A stretch of DNA of 64,000 nt, taken from assembly GCA_034509755.1 (NCBI GenBank), contig CM067556.1, forward strand, positions 11,307,501 to 11,371,500, read 5' to 3'. A program made the translations under genes and the position numbers. The DNA comes from Anisodus tanguticus. Taxonomy: Eukaryota; Streptophyta; Magnoliopsida; Solanales; Solanaceae. The notes below the pieces were generated by a model. That model saw only the letters and a program-made list of their open reading frames with translations, searched no databases and was not told the origin of the DNA. Positions 23,536 through 37,681 of this stretch are shown here, one piece after another (position 1 is the first letter of the stretch; each line of letters begins with the position of its first letter).

Positions 23536-24991
23536 TATTATGTGTGTGCATTTGTTTGCTCCTTTCATCGGTTCTGAGGAACAACTTTATCTTTTTTTCT
23601 TTAAGAAGTTGATAGTTTTTTTATGTGCGTGCACTTATTGATTTTAATTGTTTAAAGTATGAACCGATTAAAGAAGACACGATAAATCTAAAATCACATG
23701 TAAAATAGTCTCATAAGATCTATAACCTTTTGAAAATTATATGAATTTAGCTACATAACACAATTGAAGAAAGTAATCCATACACGTGATATGAACTAAT
23801 TGGATTAAAGTTTAGCTGTTTTTGTTACAATTACACTAAATTGTGTAATTACACTCAATTTCAATTACATGGGTGGCTTTCACACCGGGCCTAAATTTGG
23901 TGTTTAAATAATTAAATGGTTGATTTGGTTCTAAGTCTTGTATATCAATGGACATATAAAGAGTGACATCTAAAAACATCTAGCTTTAAAGAAACTCTAT
24001 GGCCCTTAGTTTGACCCTGTATATGGACCTCTATTTGGTTTTCCTGAATTGGGTCATTGATATATCTTTTTCCAAAAAAAATACTACTCCACTAGTAGAC
24101 TGTTGGGCCATTTCAAGGAATAACCAGTTGGAAGCACTCTCTGCTTTGGATACCGACCTAAGCACAAATTCCGTTTTGAGTTTGGAATCATTGTCATTTG
24201 TCCCACTCCATGTTCATACCAAAATCACATTTAGTTTACTATAGCTAAGTGATAGATTGGGGTGATAGTATAAATTAATTAATCACGGTTAGTGATAAAG
24301 GTGCACATAAAAAGTATTTAAGTTATCTATTTATAGATTTGGTGCAAAGACCGAGCATAAGTAAACTTTATCCGCGGCACTTGTGGTAGGATGGAAGATT
24401 AATCGGGATGCCTGCGAACCAATTTATGATGTTTTCGTCGCTGACGTTCATCAAGCAGGTCAGGTGGATTGAGTCAGAATCTTCTTCAGCTAATTTGTTT
24501 AGTCAAATAAAAAGGAAAAGATCCTACTTAATTTCGCAAGCATTTGCCATTATCAGTAAACTGAAAGAACCACATACATGCCATAAAGCATGGCCGTGTA
24601 TATTAAAAGCGCAGACTTTTTAAAAAATTGTATAAGATTAAGACTAAAGAGTAATAAAAGTGAACTAGGCAGGAAAAATTAAATTTCTGCTATTCGACAA
24701 CCCAAATACCCAATACGAAAAAACTTGCAATTCCTGGCTGGAAACCATCAATTCGTCTGAATCACATGACCAACATTTGCATAAGAAAGGGTAGAATGAT
24801 TTATTTATAGTAAGTTACAAAATACAAACTGGTACTTAGATAATGAAATTGATAAAAGTTCTGCTCCTCATAATCCTAGAACACTAAAAAGTGCTCTGCA
24901 TAAGTACTAGTAAAAGAAATCTGAAATATATAAGGAAACAAATGGAGACACACTGCACTCTGGATTATCATTAATTTGGAAGGATTAATAA
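23536..24991. other. Intergenic between the two peroxidases
   Basis: AT-rich, with only short ORFs that match nothing recognised. The part near 24991 is presumably the 3' UTR of PER64-like gene 2. Confidence 0.5.
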
Positions 24992-26406
<1,415 letters not shown>

Positions 26407-26500
26407 AGCTTCTAGCTTAGCTAAATCCTGCAAAGAATGTTATTCCTAGGTGGTAAACAATCAGATGATTTGTTGTGAAGAATGAGACAATTTAGCAAGC

Positions 26501-26508
26501 TATATATA
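26501..26508 (-). promoter_or_regulatory. Candidate TATA box of PER64-like gene 2
   Basis: Minus strand reads cccTATATATAgc, about 95-102 bp before the ATG at 26406. Confidence 0.5.
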
Positions 26509-26519
26509 GGGATGTTTTG

Positions 26520-27445
26520 AATGATAACGACAGATTTGTAGAATGATTGTTGGAGTCTGAAATTGAAAATGTTAGCTCTAACAGTGAATTTGGTAACATG
26601 CATATTCCTTTTCATAATCGAGTGTTTTTGAAGCATTACTAAAACATTGTCCTTTCTTTTCTTTTTCATCTTAAAAACATTACCGTCAGTCCCTAATTTT
26701 CATGTTCATAAAAAGAAAATGGATGTGGATTTTCTTGAACGTCAATAAACTTATAATTTATAATCCTGTAATCTTTGGCATATAAAATAGTAGTAGTACT
26801 CTTTTCAGAAGAAAAGAAAGAAAATTTCGAATTTCGTGGAGCTTCCTCTATAAGAATTTTTTTCAGAAAAGAAAAACTATTTCCTCTTTAGTAAAAGACA
26901 TTACTGGTAAAGTAGTTGAGATTGAAACATCAAAACCGTTTTCCATGTTATTCTGGCTTGGTATCTAAGACTAATTTTTATTAGTTACAATAATTTGGCG
27001 AAAGGACGAGCCTGGAATATAACATTACTGATGTGATTGGTAGTTAGGAATGCATTGCAGGCTGACTAGTACTGATTGAGATTTTCAGGAATGGGATTAA
27101 CAACTATCCTATTATTTCTTAGCTGATTCAACTTATATATGCCGATAATAAATAAATTTTATACTAGCATTTAATTTTAAATGATTAAAATATGTCTTAT
27201 GTATTGTATTTTTTAAGTTATGAATTTAAAATTACTATAAATAACTAGTGGTTCAATAAGTATACTCCTTAGTTCAGATGTCTAAATAAAAATCATAAGT
27301 TCATAATATTTTTTAACGAGCAAAAATTTCAAGCAGAATTCGTTTTACTTCTTAATATATCTAAAACTTTACTTGTTTTATCTAAATTTTTTGTTATTCT
27401 TTAATTTGGAGATCTAATAACTGTTATTTGTGCAGTTTCCCCATC
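26520..27445. other. Upstream region of PER64-like gene 2
   Basis: AT-rich sequence up to Copia-3. No gene recognised. Confidence 0.5.
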
Positions 27446-27450
27446 ATCTA

Positions 27451-27616
27451 TGTAAAATTGTATTAATCTCCCTTGAAACGTATTTCTCATCAATACAAAT
27501 ATATATAGTGTGTACAATGTTGAATCCTACTTGAACAAGGATCTTATATTTATCATAACTATACACTACTAGTAATTACAAAATATATGACGAATATATG
27601 ATAATATTCGCTAATA
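27451..27616 (-). repeat. 3' LTR of Copia-3
   Basis: 166 bp. The purine tract (minus gactgaggggg) is adjacent. Confidence 0.9.
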
Positions 27617-30600
27617 CACCCCCTCAGTCGGAGTGGGAGGAAGCCGGACGCTGAGACTGTATCTGAAGTCTAGGAATAGTTGTCTAGGAAGTCCTTTAAT
27701 GAAGATATCTGCATACTGATACGGAGAAGGCACATGCAACACCTTAACATAACCTATAGCTACCTTCTCATGAACAAAATGTATATCCATCTCAATGTGC
27801 TTGGTTCTCTGATGTTGAACCGGGTTATGAGATAAGTAGATCACAGATATGTTATCACAGTACACCATAGACGCCTTACACAAGGGACAATGAAGCTCCA
27901 AGAGAAGGTTTCAGAGCCAGAGAGATCTCAACAACAACATTTGCAACGCTTCTATATTCTGCTTCTGCACTCGATCGGGATAGGGTGGCTTGCTTCTTGG
28001 CAGACCACGAAATGAGATTATCTCCTAAGAACACACAGTAGCCGGAGGTGGAACGTCGCGTGTCCGGACACCTTGCCCAATCTGTGTACATATATGATAT
28101 CAACCTGATCGGTGCAGATGGTAGAGATGCAATCTATAATCAAGAGTGCCCTTAACGTATCGAATGATACGTTTAAGAGCTGTAAAGTGAGGCTCCCTGG
28201 GGAATGCATAAATAAACACATTTGATGAACAACATAAGAAATATCAGGCCTGGTGAAGGTAATATACTGAAGTGCACCTGCGAGACTCTTATAAAGGGTG
28301 GGATCAGAAAATGGATCACCGTCAACAGCACTGAGTTTCGACTTTGAGTCGACCGAAGTAGGCATGATCTTGCAGTTCGCCATTTTGGCCATGTACATAA
28401 TTTCTTCTGCATACTTACGCTAACACATGAACATAGTATCTGCAGATCTAGTCACTGAGATCCCCAAGAAGTAACTTAACTTCCCCAAGTCAGTCAGAGT
28501 AAATTCGGATTTAAGCAGAGCAATTATCTCATTTTTCAACACATCAGAGGAGACAGTTAGAACAATACCATCCACATATAATAATAAGTATGCAATGTTA
28601 CTACCTCGATGAAAGATAAATAGAGAATGATCACACTTGCTGCATACAAAACCAATCTGCATAATGTAAGTAGCAAAGTGCTCATACCACGTCATGGGGG
28701 CTGTTTCAAACCACACAGTGACTTACGAAGACGACAGGCATAATGAGGAGCCTCCGGATGTACAAAGCATGACGGCTGGTGCATGTAAATAGTTTCTTTT
28801 AAGTCCCCGTGTAGGAACACATTATTTCCATCAAGCTGATGAATCAGCCAATTCTTACCCATAACTATGCTCAGAACCGTGCGAATGGTAACCGGTTTAA
28901 CCACCGAACTAAAAGTATCACCACAATCAATACCATCATGATTATTAGTACCATTATCCAGAAGTCTCGCATTATGACGCTCAAGGTCACCATTGTCTCT
29001 GAATTTGTGATGAAATAGCCACATACATAGAATCACATTAACCCCTTCCGGCTTAGGAACCAGATCCCGAGTGTGTTATTTCGTAAAGCATTAAATTTCT
29101 CACGCATGACCGCATTCCAATTCGGGTCAAGATTGGATTGGGGATATAGTCTGTGTGGCTAGGTTAAAGTGAACTTTGGGTTTGAAAATCCCATGTTGAG
29201 CACGGGTTTCCATTATGTGTGTGGGTGCAAGGGCTTTCTGGGTAGAGGGGTAGGGTGCGGTCTTTTGGGGTGTCGGGTCATGGTTTGATTGCTGGGGTGG
29301 GGGTGACATAGTAGTTACAGTGGTGATAGTTGTCGGGACAGATCGACTGGACATGGGTGAGTGGGGGTTAGTTTTGGTGACTGTGATGGGTTGGATGTGG
29401 GCGGGTTTCAATTCAGATCGACAGGAGAATGGGCGACACGCGACGGGGATATTGGTTTCATTGAACTAGTTTGCCAGTGGGTGTGGGAGATAGTGGCGGG
29501 TAAGGGTCGATGTTGTCGGGGAATATTCCGCCAGAGCACTGGTGGTAGCAGTGGGGCTGGGTGGTAATTGAATAGTGGGGGCAGCGGTGGTGGTACGATG
29601 GAGTTCGGTGAGTACGATAGGGGAGACATCCGACTCGTCTAGAAATATGTAATCCGTGTTTCAGAATTTTTGGATGTTTGCAAATGGGAAGATTGTCTCA
29701 TCAAACGTGACATGACGAGAGACGTAGATTTTACGTATAGATAGGTCATAGCACAAATACCCCATATGATTAGACGGGAATCCTAAGAAAATACATAGAG
29801 CGGTGTGTGGTGCTAATTTATGATGGGCCGTGGAGGCAAGATTTAGATAGCAAAGACAACCGAAAATTCGAAGGTGATCATAGGAGGGGATCCGACAGTA
29901 GAGAATTTTGGTGGGGGTCTTATTATGAAGCGTACATATAGGTAAAATATTAAGGATATATTATACCATTTTGACTGCATATACCCAAAAAGAAGGGGGG
30001 GGGGGGGAGATAGGCATGAAAAAGGATTGTAAGATCCATATTATTGATAGTGCAGATGATTCGTTCAGCTTTATCATTTTGGGGGGAGGTGTGAGGACAC
30101 AAAAAGTGAAAAACCATGCCATTATTTGTGCAAATTTTGTGAAATATGGAATTGTTAAACTCACGACCATTATCACATTGAAATGATTTGATGGCTTTTT
30201 CAAATTGTGTTTTGATGTAAATACGAAATTCAAGAAACTTGGCAAAAACTTCAGACTTGAATTTAAATGGGTAGACCCAAATAAAGTGAGAAAAGTCATC
30301 TAATAAAATGAGATAATATTTATGACCCATTGAGCTAGTAATGAGAGATATCCATAAGTCTGCATGAACAATGTTAAGTGGAAAAAACGTAACACTTAAA
30401 GATGACTGAAATGGAAGGCGAACATGTTTGCCTAACGAGCAAGAAAACAATGTTGGGCAAGTTTCCTATTATTACATCGAATAAAATTATTGCTTCTAAG
30501 AAAATTAAAAACATGAGCGCATGAGTGTCCAAGTCTGTTGTGTCAAGTCGACGAAGAGATAGCAACGGGAGAGGTATGTAAGCGGGATCTGGCAGCAGAA

Positions 30601-30999
30601 GTGGATGAGACAGGATAGAGATCCCCCACACTACTGCATCTCGTAAGAGGTGTCCATCGTAAGTAGATCCTTCACAGAAAAAACAAAGGGGTCAAACTCA
30701 ATAGACACGGAATTGTTACAAGTAGATTTCCTAAAATATATTAAGTTTTTAATGATGTTGGGAGCATGAAAGATATTATTTAGGGAGAAGAATGTGTGAG
30801 GTGGTTGAGTGTAGGTGGTAACATAACCTTGAATTGGATTGCAATGACCATTACCAACCGTAATAAATTGGGAATACTTTAAACGAAATAGTTTAGAGAG
30901 ATTACCTGAGAAGCGGGTGAGATGAGACGTGACGCCCGTATCCATGTACCAATTGTCATCAGGCTGTTGGAGATTTAATGTGATGAAGGCTTGGCCCAA
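27617..30999 (-). pseudogene. Copia-3 pol remnant
   Basis: Protease and flanking region at 30631-30999 (NWYMDTGVTSHLT). Integrase at 29950-30450 (LLDDFSHFIWVYPFKFKSE, SFQCDNGREF and HTSPQNDKAERI). RT at 28420-29036 ([24 protein letters not shown]) and RNase H at 27611-28103 ([17 protein letters not shown], then [19 protein letters not shown]). The catalytic RT motif is YVDG instead of YVDD (minus strand, about 28570), and the frame is broken between domains, so it is inactive. Confidence 0.88.
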
Positions 31000-31000
31000 A

Positions 31001-32099
31001 TTAGTGGGGTCTAGGCCGTAAGGGGACTGCTGTTGCTGGGATGTCGCTACATGGGCCTACTGGGCTGAAATCGGAGCCTAGCATGGGCCTGGGGAGTGGC
31101 TCAAAATCTTGGGCTGCCAGGTTGCTGGATAATGGGTCACTGCTGGCTGTATCGGGTAAGAAGATGAGGCCTAGGTACATGGTTTGGGCCACTGCCTTGG
31201 GCCGGCCCAAGTCAGATAATTAATGGGCTGCTGTTGTTGGCATGCACGACCTCCACGTATGCGACCTCTGCCGTCCTTTCCGTTGTCGCGACCTCTGCCG
31301 CTTCTGCCACCACCATGGCTGCCCCGCGGTTGTTGGTTGTCCGATGGTGGTGGTTGGGCGGTGGGGGCATCGCTTGTCGTTGGATTTTGAACTACTAACG
31401 CCTTTTGAGTGTGGTCGTCCTGTTTGGCACGTCGGGTTTCTTCCAACAATAGTTGTGAGCGGGCCTTGTTGAAGGTGGGTAGTGGATCAGCTTGTTGTAT
31501 CATGGTAGCTAGAGTATCATATTCACCCTTCGGCAAGCCGGCAACTAGTTGGAGAACCATCTTCATTTCGAAAACTAGTGTCCCCACATTGGACAATTGG
31601 TCTACAACTAGTTTTAATTATTTACAATACTCGGACATGTTAGCAAAACTTTCAAGACGTGTATTATTGAATTGGTCCTCCAAGTAGACGGCACGAGTGT
31701 GTTTGTTTTCCTAAAAAATCTCCTCCAACTGTATTCATAACTCACGAGCCGAGGCACATGTCTTCATAATCATATGAAGCAAGTCATTAGAGATGGTGCC
31801 ATAAACCCATTGTTTGACGATGGCGTCAAGACGACGCCATGCCGTGTCATCAACTCAATAGGACGAGGGAATGAGTCGTTAATATGATCAAGCATGTTAT
31901 AGGCACATGCATGAATTCGAAAAAGTTCAACACACGAAGAATAATGACCATCTTCTTGATCAAGAACCAAAGGAATGAAGTTCTTGACGTTGGTGACGGC
32001 AAAATCCGGATGGAAAGATGGAGTGGAAGATGATGTGGGTGGGTTGTGAGTGACGACTGGGGAGGAAAATGAAGCTGTGGGAGTAGCCACGAGAGCCAT
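31001..32099 (-). pseudogene. Copia-3 gag remnant
   Basis: The N-terminal part is at 31770-32099 (FAVTNVKNFIPLVLDQEDGH). A second frame at 31171-31596 holds [20 protein letters not shown] and a Gly/Arg-rich tail (GRGRDNGKDGRGRIRGGRAC) in the nucleic-acid-binding position. Stops and a frame change separate them. Confidence 0.8.
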
Positions 32100-32328
32100 T
32101 GGAGTGGATGAATTTTGGTGAGGGAAGAACGAGAAACCGAAAGTTTGGGTTTCAGAAATTAGGGTAGTCGCCGGTCGAAGGGGGGTGGGGGCGAGAAAAT
32201 AAAAGAGAGGTTTAGGTGTTTTTAGGGTTTGGGGTTTCAGAAATTAGGGTAGTCGCCGGTCGAAGAGGGGGGGGGGGAGAAAATAAAAGAGATGTTTATG
32301 TGTTTTTAGGGTTTGACTGCTGATACCA

Positions 32329-32494
32329 TGTAAGATTGTATTAATCTCCCTTGAAGCCTATTTCTCATTAATACAAATATATATAGTGTGTACAATGTTA
32401 AATCCTAATTGAACAAGGATCCTATATTTATCATAATTATACACTACTAGTAATTACAAAATATATGGCGAATATATGATAATATTCGATAATA
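32329..32494 (-). repeat. 5' LTR of Copia-3
   Basis: 166 bp. It ends 273 bp upstream of the ESF1 start codon. Confidence 0.9.
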
Positions 32495-32641
32495 ATCTAC
32501 TCACACGGGAAATTATACCCATGACCTGGGAGTTCAAAAGTAAAAAATATTGCCCATGAGGTAAAACTTTAAATTTAACAAATTTTATTCATAAGGTAAA
32601 GGTCATTCTTGTAAATCACCCCATGAATTTTGATTTTGGGT

Positions 32642-32669
32642 TGGGCTCATCAGGTAATGTTATTGGGCT
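32642..32669 (+). promoter_or_regulatory. Two site II-like motifs (TGGGCT) upstream of ESF1
   Basis: TGGGCT occurs at 32642-32647 and 32664-32669. Paired site II motifs (TGGGCC/T, bound by TCP factors) with a telo-box are a known combination in plant ribosome-biogenesis promoters. Confidence 0.5.
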
Positions 32670-32730
32670 CTGAGTATCATCCATTGACCCAATGTTGTGA
32701 CCGTCGTCGTCTTGGTCTCTAATAAGTTCG

Positions 32731-32747
32731 AGGGTTTAGGGTTTTAG
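32731..32747 (+). promoter_or_regulatory. Telo-box in the ESF1 leader
   Basis: The sequence agggtttagggttttag contains TAGGGTTT, the reverse of AAACCCTA. It lies 21-37 bp before the ATG, in the usual place for telo-boxes of translation and rRNA-processing genes. Confidence 0.6.
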
Positions 32748-32767
32748 CGAGAAGAAGGAACGTACTG

Positions 32768-35700
32768 ATGGGGTCCAAAAACAAGGATAACAAGAGCAGA
32801 AAGGGAAAACGGCAGGCCGATGTGTCTCCCGCCCCCGGAGGAAATAGAACTGAGAAGAGTATGATCAATGATTCTCGATTTGCGGCATTACACTCGGACC
32901 CTAGATTCCGCGAACCACCGCAGAAAAAGTCGAAAGTGGCAATTGATTCTCGATTTAACCGTATGTTCACTGACAAAAACTTCACATCATCAAAAGCGCC
33001 GACTGATATTAGAGGCAGACCCCGTAAATCCTCCTCTAAAAACCCTCTTAACCATTATTACAATGTCGAGGAAGAAGAAGAAAAGGGTGAAAAACAGAGG
33101 AGGCAGAAGGAGAAATCAAAGGTGATAGAATCTGAAAGCGAGAGTGACAGCGGTACCAGTGAGGACCAGAAATTGAAGAAAGTTGTCGCTGCATCATCGG
33201 ATTCCGAAGAAGACGAGGAGTTGACAAGTACAGAGGATTCTGATTCTGATTCTGATGATGATGTTTACTCAGAGGAGGAAGACACTTCCGTGCAGGTATA
33301 CAATTGTGTTGGGTATGAAATTTGGAATAATGGTGTCTAATGATTTTCCAAATTGTTTCTTTTGATGTGAAACAGAAGGAGGATGTGCCTGATATTGACA
33401 AGGAAACTAAGAGGCTTGCAGTTGTTAACATGGATTGGGGTAGAGTAAAGGTGAGTTCTTTGGTTCTGTATGGAAAATTGAATTTTTCCTAGAAAGGAGT
33501 AAAATTTGGAACTTATGTTCTTTGATATGGTAATTATAGTAATTGTTTTTCATTAACAATACTGTAATTATAATTGTTAAACCAACCCTATCAAGATAAA
33601 CTTTGACTTGCAGGCTGTTGAATTGGTTGGATGAGAATTTGTTTCGTTCAATTTTACTTGACCATTTACTGGGGTTGTCTTAATGTCTCATAGAAATTTT
33701 GGAATAACAGTTTGAGCATTTCTGGATACTGGAGTAAATTGTTAAGAGATTGTGCTGAACATTCAATTTTGAACATAGAAAGAGTTATGAACAGGTGCAG
33801 CCAATTTTTAAAAAAAGTTATGAACTGGTGCATTGAGAAGTATCGATTAGCTTTGAAGAAACTCTTTTTTTTCTGGATGAACTTACAAAATAGATGAAAT
33901 AGAATATAGTCAGAATATGCGGGAGAACATCTATGAGTTCATGCATTTGTCTAAAATATATGACAGTGTTTAGCTTGTTATTCATCCTGAGACAATTAAA
34001 AGTTATATGTACCTTACTGTGGTCATATTGTGGATTGCGCCTCAATTTGAACGTATAAGGAGTCGTTTGGTTTGTAGCATAGATTTCTAACTACTAAGGT
34101 TATCTATAGAATGTTGTTAGTATAAATCTCTGCATAGCTAATTTTGTTTAGTTTACAGTATTAAACTCTGCACTGCTTTTTAGGCATACTTGTGCGGAAA
34201 TCTATATATTATTTACGCTGGATAATATGAAATAATACTATACTTAGTAGCAATGCCTAGATTAGAATATTTGAAGCCAATTTTTTTTAAGTAGGGATCC
34301 CTGTGGAATAATTATTTTTCACTGCAACATTACCAGTTAACAAAAAAAAATTCACTGCACTCTACATTATTTTTTACTTTATAACAATCCCGACAGTATT
34401 ATTCACCTTGTAATGACCCTGTATTATATTCCATAACTAGCCATTAACCAAACTACGCCTTGATGTATTTAACACCTATTGTGCTATTATTAAGTTCTCT
34501 TCTCAGTTACCTGGTTATGCTATGTAGGCAGTTGACTTGTATTTGCTATTGAGCTCCTTTCTCCCAAAAGGGGGTCAAATAGTATCTGTTGCTGTCTATC
34601 CATCTGACTTTGGACTCAAGCGTATGGAAGAGGAGGCTTTCCATGGTCCAGTTGGCCTGTTTGATGATGAAAATGGAAAAGATGAAGACACTGATGATGA
34701 AGATGAGGATGAGATTGACAATGAGAAATTACGTGCTTATGAAATAAGTCGGCTCAGGTGTGTCGGTGACTATATGGTTCCTTGTTTTTTCTGAGTAATG
34801 TATCTTTCAGTGATTCTTGCATTTTTTGCTGACTAAAAGTGAGAACTTGTTGATAAACCTTAATGAAATTTATTCTGTTTCTTCTCTTTTTTTCCTTATG
34901 CACCTCTATTATGTGTTTCTTAATTCCTACGTCTTCCATTTATATCCCATGGGTCGCTTTTTTAAAGATACTTCTTTTGTATTTTGCAGGTATTATTATG
35001 CTGTGGTGGAATGCGATTCAATTGCTACAGCAGATTACCTTTACAAAACTTGTGACGGGGTTGAGTTTGAGAGAACATCAAACAAATTAGATTTGAGGTT
35101 TATTCCAGATTCCATGGAATTCAAGCATCAACCACGTGACATTGCAACAGAGGTAATTTATGGCATCACTTTGTCATCACTGGAACCTTTAGTTTTAACT
35201 GTCATTATTGGCTGAAACATAAAATCTAATCGCATTTGTGTTTGAAGTGTTCATTGGTTATTGAGTACAGTATAGTTTCGACATGCTGAGTTATCTGCTC
35301 GTTTTCATCAAATAAAAAAATGTGATCTAACTGTGTGCGTGCATGTTTTTCTTATATTTCTGAGATCACTCTTCCGCCAAGGAAAATGATGAGTGACAGG
35401 TCTTTCTTCTTTGCCCCTGTTTTTCTCTTTGCTCTGTGTTCTTGAGCGAGGAGTTGACAACTGCATGTCCCTATGGTTAGCATAAGGCATCTTTTTCTTC
35501 TATCTCTGTTGTTTTTTTGGGATGAGGGAAAGTGAAATTACACTTTCTAAGAGCTACTGTTCTTTACAAAATTAATATTCTTAAGGCATATGTAATTCTT
35601 GCTGCTAAAGAAGATATTGCATAAGCAATTTTTTCATCTTCTCAATTCTGAATTACTATATTTTAACCGTTCTTTCTTAATAAGACACTTGACATTTTCT

Positions 35701-37681
35701 CAATAAATAAGAGACTAACATTTCTCTTTTGCATCTTTGGGGAATAAATAAATTTTTTCGTCTACTTAACTTTACCTGCCCAGACCTACACAAGGTAGGG
35801 GTAACGTCTGCGTACACTCTACCCTCCCCAGACCACACTTAGTGGGATTATACTGTGTTTGTTGTTGTTGTCTACTTAACTTTACCTGCTAGAATACTAT
35901 TCTCTTAGAAGGGGAAAAACCCAAAATGATTATTTAGGCGATTGATTATTATATTCTTTTGGTACTTTAGGCCCCTGCAGACTATGAAGGTCTAGATTTT
36001 CACACTCGAGCTCTGCAGCACAGTAATATTGAACTTACATGGGATGAGGATGAGCCACATCGCATCAGAACCTTGAAGAGACAATTCAATGATGAGCAGG
36101 TTTCTTGTTTTCTGTAGAGTGTTTATATGTGTGTCTTTTAGTTCTGTATTTCTGTGAGAAACTTGAACTTCGTCGAACCGTTTTTCTTGCTGAGATGAGC
36201 GAGTGCGAGAAGATTTTCAGGCACTTTTACGTCTTTTACTGCTCTTTTTTTTGATATACTTGGGTTTGTTGTCAGTGAGCCTATAAGGTGATAGTGGATT
36301 TATCTGTGCGTTAGTATTGTGCTATCTATTATGGCGGCTGGTAGGGTTGTGCTAATATCAGGGATATTCGATTTTGGGCTTTTAAGATTTTAATGTGTTC
36401 CTATTAAAAAAGTCCTCATGTTTGTCAACCTTGTTTCTTTTCCTCAATACAGTTGTGCTCTATTACTCTGCAAATATTGATATTGTTTCTTTGTTGGCAG
36501 CTTGCAGATTTGGAGTTGAAAGAGTTTTTGGCTTCTGATGAGAGTGAAAATGATGATAGCGAGGAAGGTGATGACACAGAAGATAAATTTGCCAAAATGA
36601 AGAAAAAACAAGATGCGTACCGTGCATTGCTCCAATCTGGGGAGGGTTCAGATGGAAATAATGAGGACGATGATCAGGACATGGAGGTCACGTTTAACAC
36701 TGGCTTGGAAGATCTAAGCAAACGTATCCTAGAAAAGAAGGATAAACAGTCGGAAACTGTATGGGAAGCTTATCTTAGAAAGAAAAAAGAGAAAAAGAAG
36801 TCCAGGAAAGGTAACTGCAAGGTTTTATCAGAAGATGAAAGCAGCGATAGTGATCAAGAACCTATAGAGGAATCTGAGGACTTTTTCATAGAAGATCCTT
36901 CTGCTAAAGAGGATAAGAGCACCAGGAAAGAGAAGCATAGGCTTGAAGCTTCCGAAGAAGCTGAAGCAAGTAGAGCAGAGCTTGAGCTATTGCTTGCAGA
37001 TGACAAGGGAGATGCTAACTTGAAGGGTTACAATATGAAACCTAAAAAAGCAAAGGGGAAGAAGGGTAAAGAACTTCCAGTTGAGGACAAGTTACCAAGT
37101 ATAGATTATGAAGATCCCCGGTTTTTATCCCTCTTTAAATCACCACTCTTCGCATTGGATCCCACGGATCCTCAGTTCAAACGGTATTTCCCGTCTTGTT
37201 CACACCAAATTCTTATTCGTGTTTGTAAACAAAACTGGCCTGGCATTTATCCCATTTCCAGAACAAAGCCTGCTTGCACTTTTCATTTGCTTACGGTGTC
37301 TATTTTGGTTGTTGCAGGAGTGCAGCTTATGCTCGTCAGTTGGCGCAAAAGCAACACAAGGCGGACGAAGAAATTGTGAAGGCAAAACAACAGCCTGGAA
37401 TAGTTGCATCACTGGAGCCATCCAGAACATTAGAGTCAGTAACAAGTGAAAAGTTGCAGTCGGATGATTTGCCTTCAAGAAAGGAGAAGCACGAACTATC
37501 TTCCTTGGTTAAATCTATTAAGATGAAATCACAACAATTATCATTGCCCTCTCAAGGTAAGGTGGTAGGAAAGAATGAAAAAAGTCGAGCAAGGGCAAAG
37601 GAGATCGATGAAGAGCGGGGAAAGGAAGAGAATGAAAAAAGACAAGCAAAGGCAAAGAAGGATGAAAAGCGAAGAAAATAA
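32768..37681 (+). CDS. ESF1: ESF1-like pre-rRNA-processing protein
   Basis: Nucleolar factor of the small-subunit processome, needed for 18S rRNA maturation in yeast. The seven exons are 32768-33295, 33376-33450, 34528-34757, 34990-35152, 35971-36099, 36501-37183 and 37318-37681; every border is GT-AG, and the joined frame is open for 724 codons (723 residues). The N-terminus is basic (MGSKNKDNKSRKGKRQ), with SRFAALHSDPRFREPPQKKS and DSRFNRMFTDKNF repeats, followed by acidic Ser/Asp/Glu tracts. The RRM-like ESF1 domain starts in exon 3 (LYLLLSSFLPKGGQIVSVAV) and continues in exon 4 (YYYAVVECDSIATADYLYKT). The C-terminal NUC153 motif is DPRFLSLFKSPLFALDPTDP, and the tail is Lys/Glu-rich coiled coil. 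Length fits the family. Intron 4 holds a SINE-like insertion. A telo-box and site II motifs upstream fit ribosome-biogenesis control. Confidence 0.95.
35780..35870 (+). mobile_element. 91-bp SINE/RTE-tail retroposon in ESF1 intron 4
   Basis: The insert begins ccagacctacacaaggtagg, includes gtctgcgtacactctaccct, and ends in gttgttgttg. It is flanked by a perfect 19-bp direct repeat (tctacttaactttacctgc, 35761-35779 and 35871-35889). The tail matches the 3' end of the RTE LINE at about 9180-9255 and the Solanaceae TS-type SINE tail. It is a 5'-truncated copy made by target-primed reverse transcription. Confidence 0.9.

Larger units (their letters stand above)
27451..32494 (-). mobile_element. 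Copia-3: full-length but decayed Ty1/Copia element
   Basis: LTRs at 27451-27616 and 32329-32494 (166 bp each) differ at about 11 sites (6-7%). The target duplication ATCTA is perfect (27446-27450 and 32495-32499). PBS on the minus strand is tggtatcagcag at 32317-32328. The domain order on the minus strand is gag (32.1-31.2 kb), protease (about 31.0-30.6), integrase (30.6-29.9), linker (29.6-29.1), RT (29.0-28.2) and RNase H (28.1-27.6). CAG/CTG motifs are intact, unlike in Copia-2 and Copia-5. LTR ends are TA..CA in element orientation. Confidence 0.92.

Noticed and set aside
29361..29567. Plus-strand ORF opposite Copia-3
   Set aside because: Antisense of the integrase-RT linker; no independent support.
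36453..36500. ATG at 36453 as start of a separate gene
   Set aside because: It lies in an intron directly before the acceptor of ESF1 exon 6; the frame continues ESF1.
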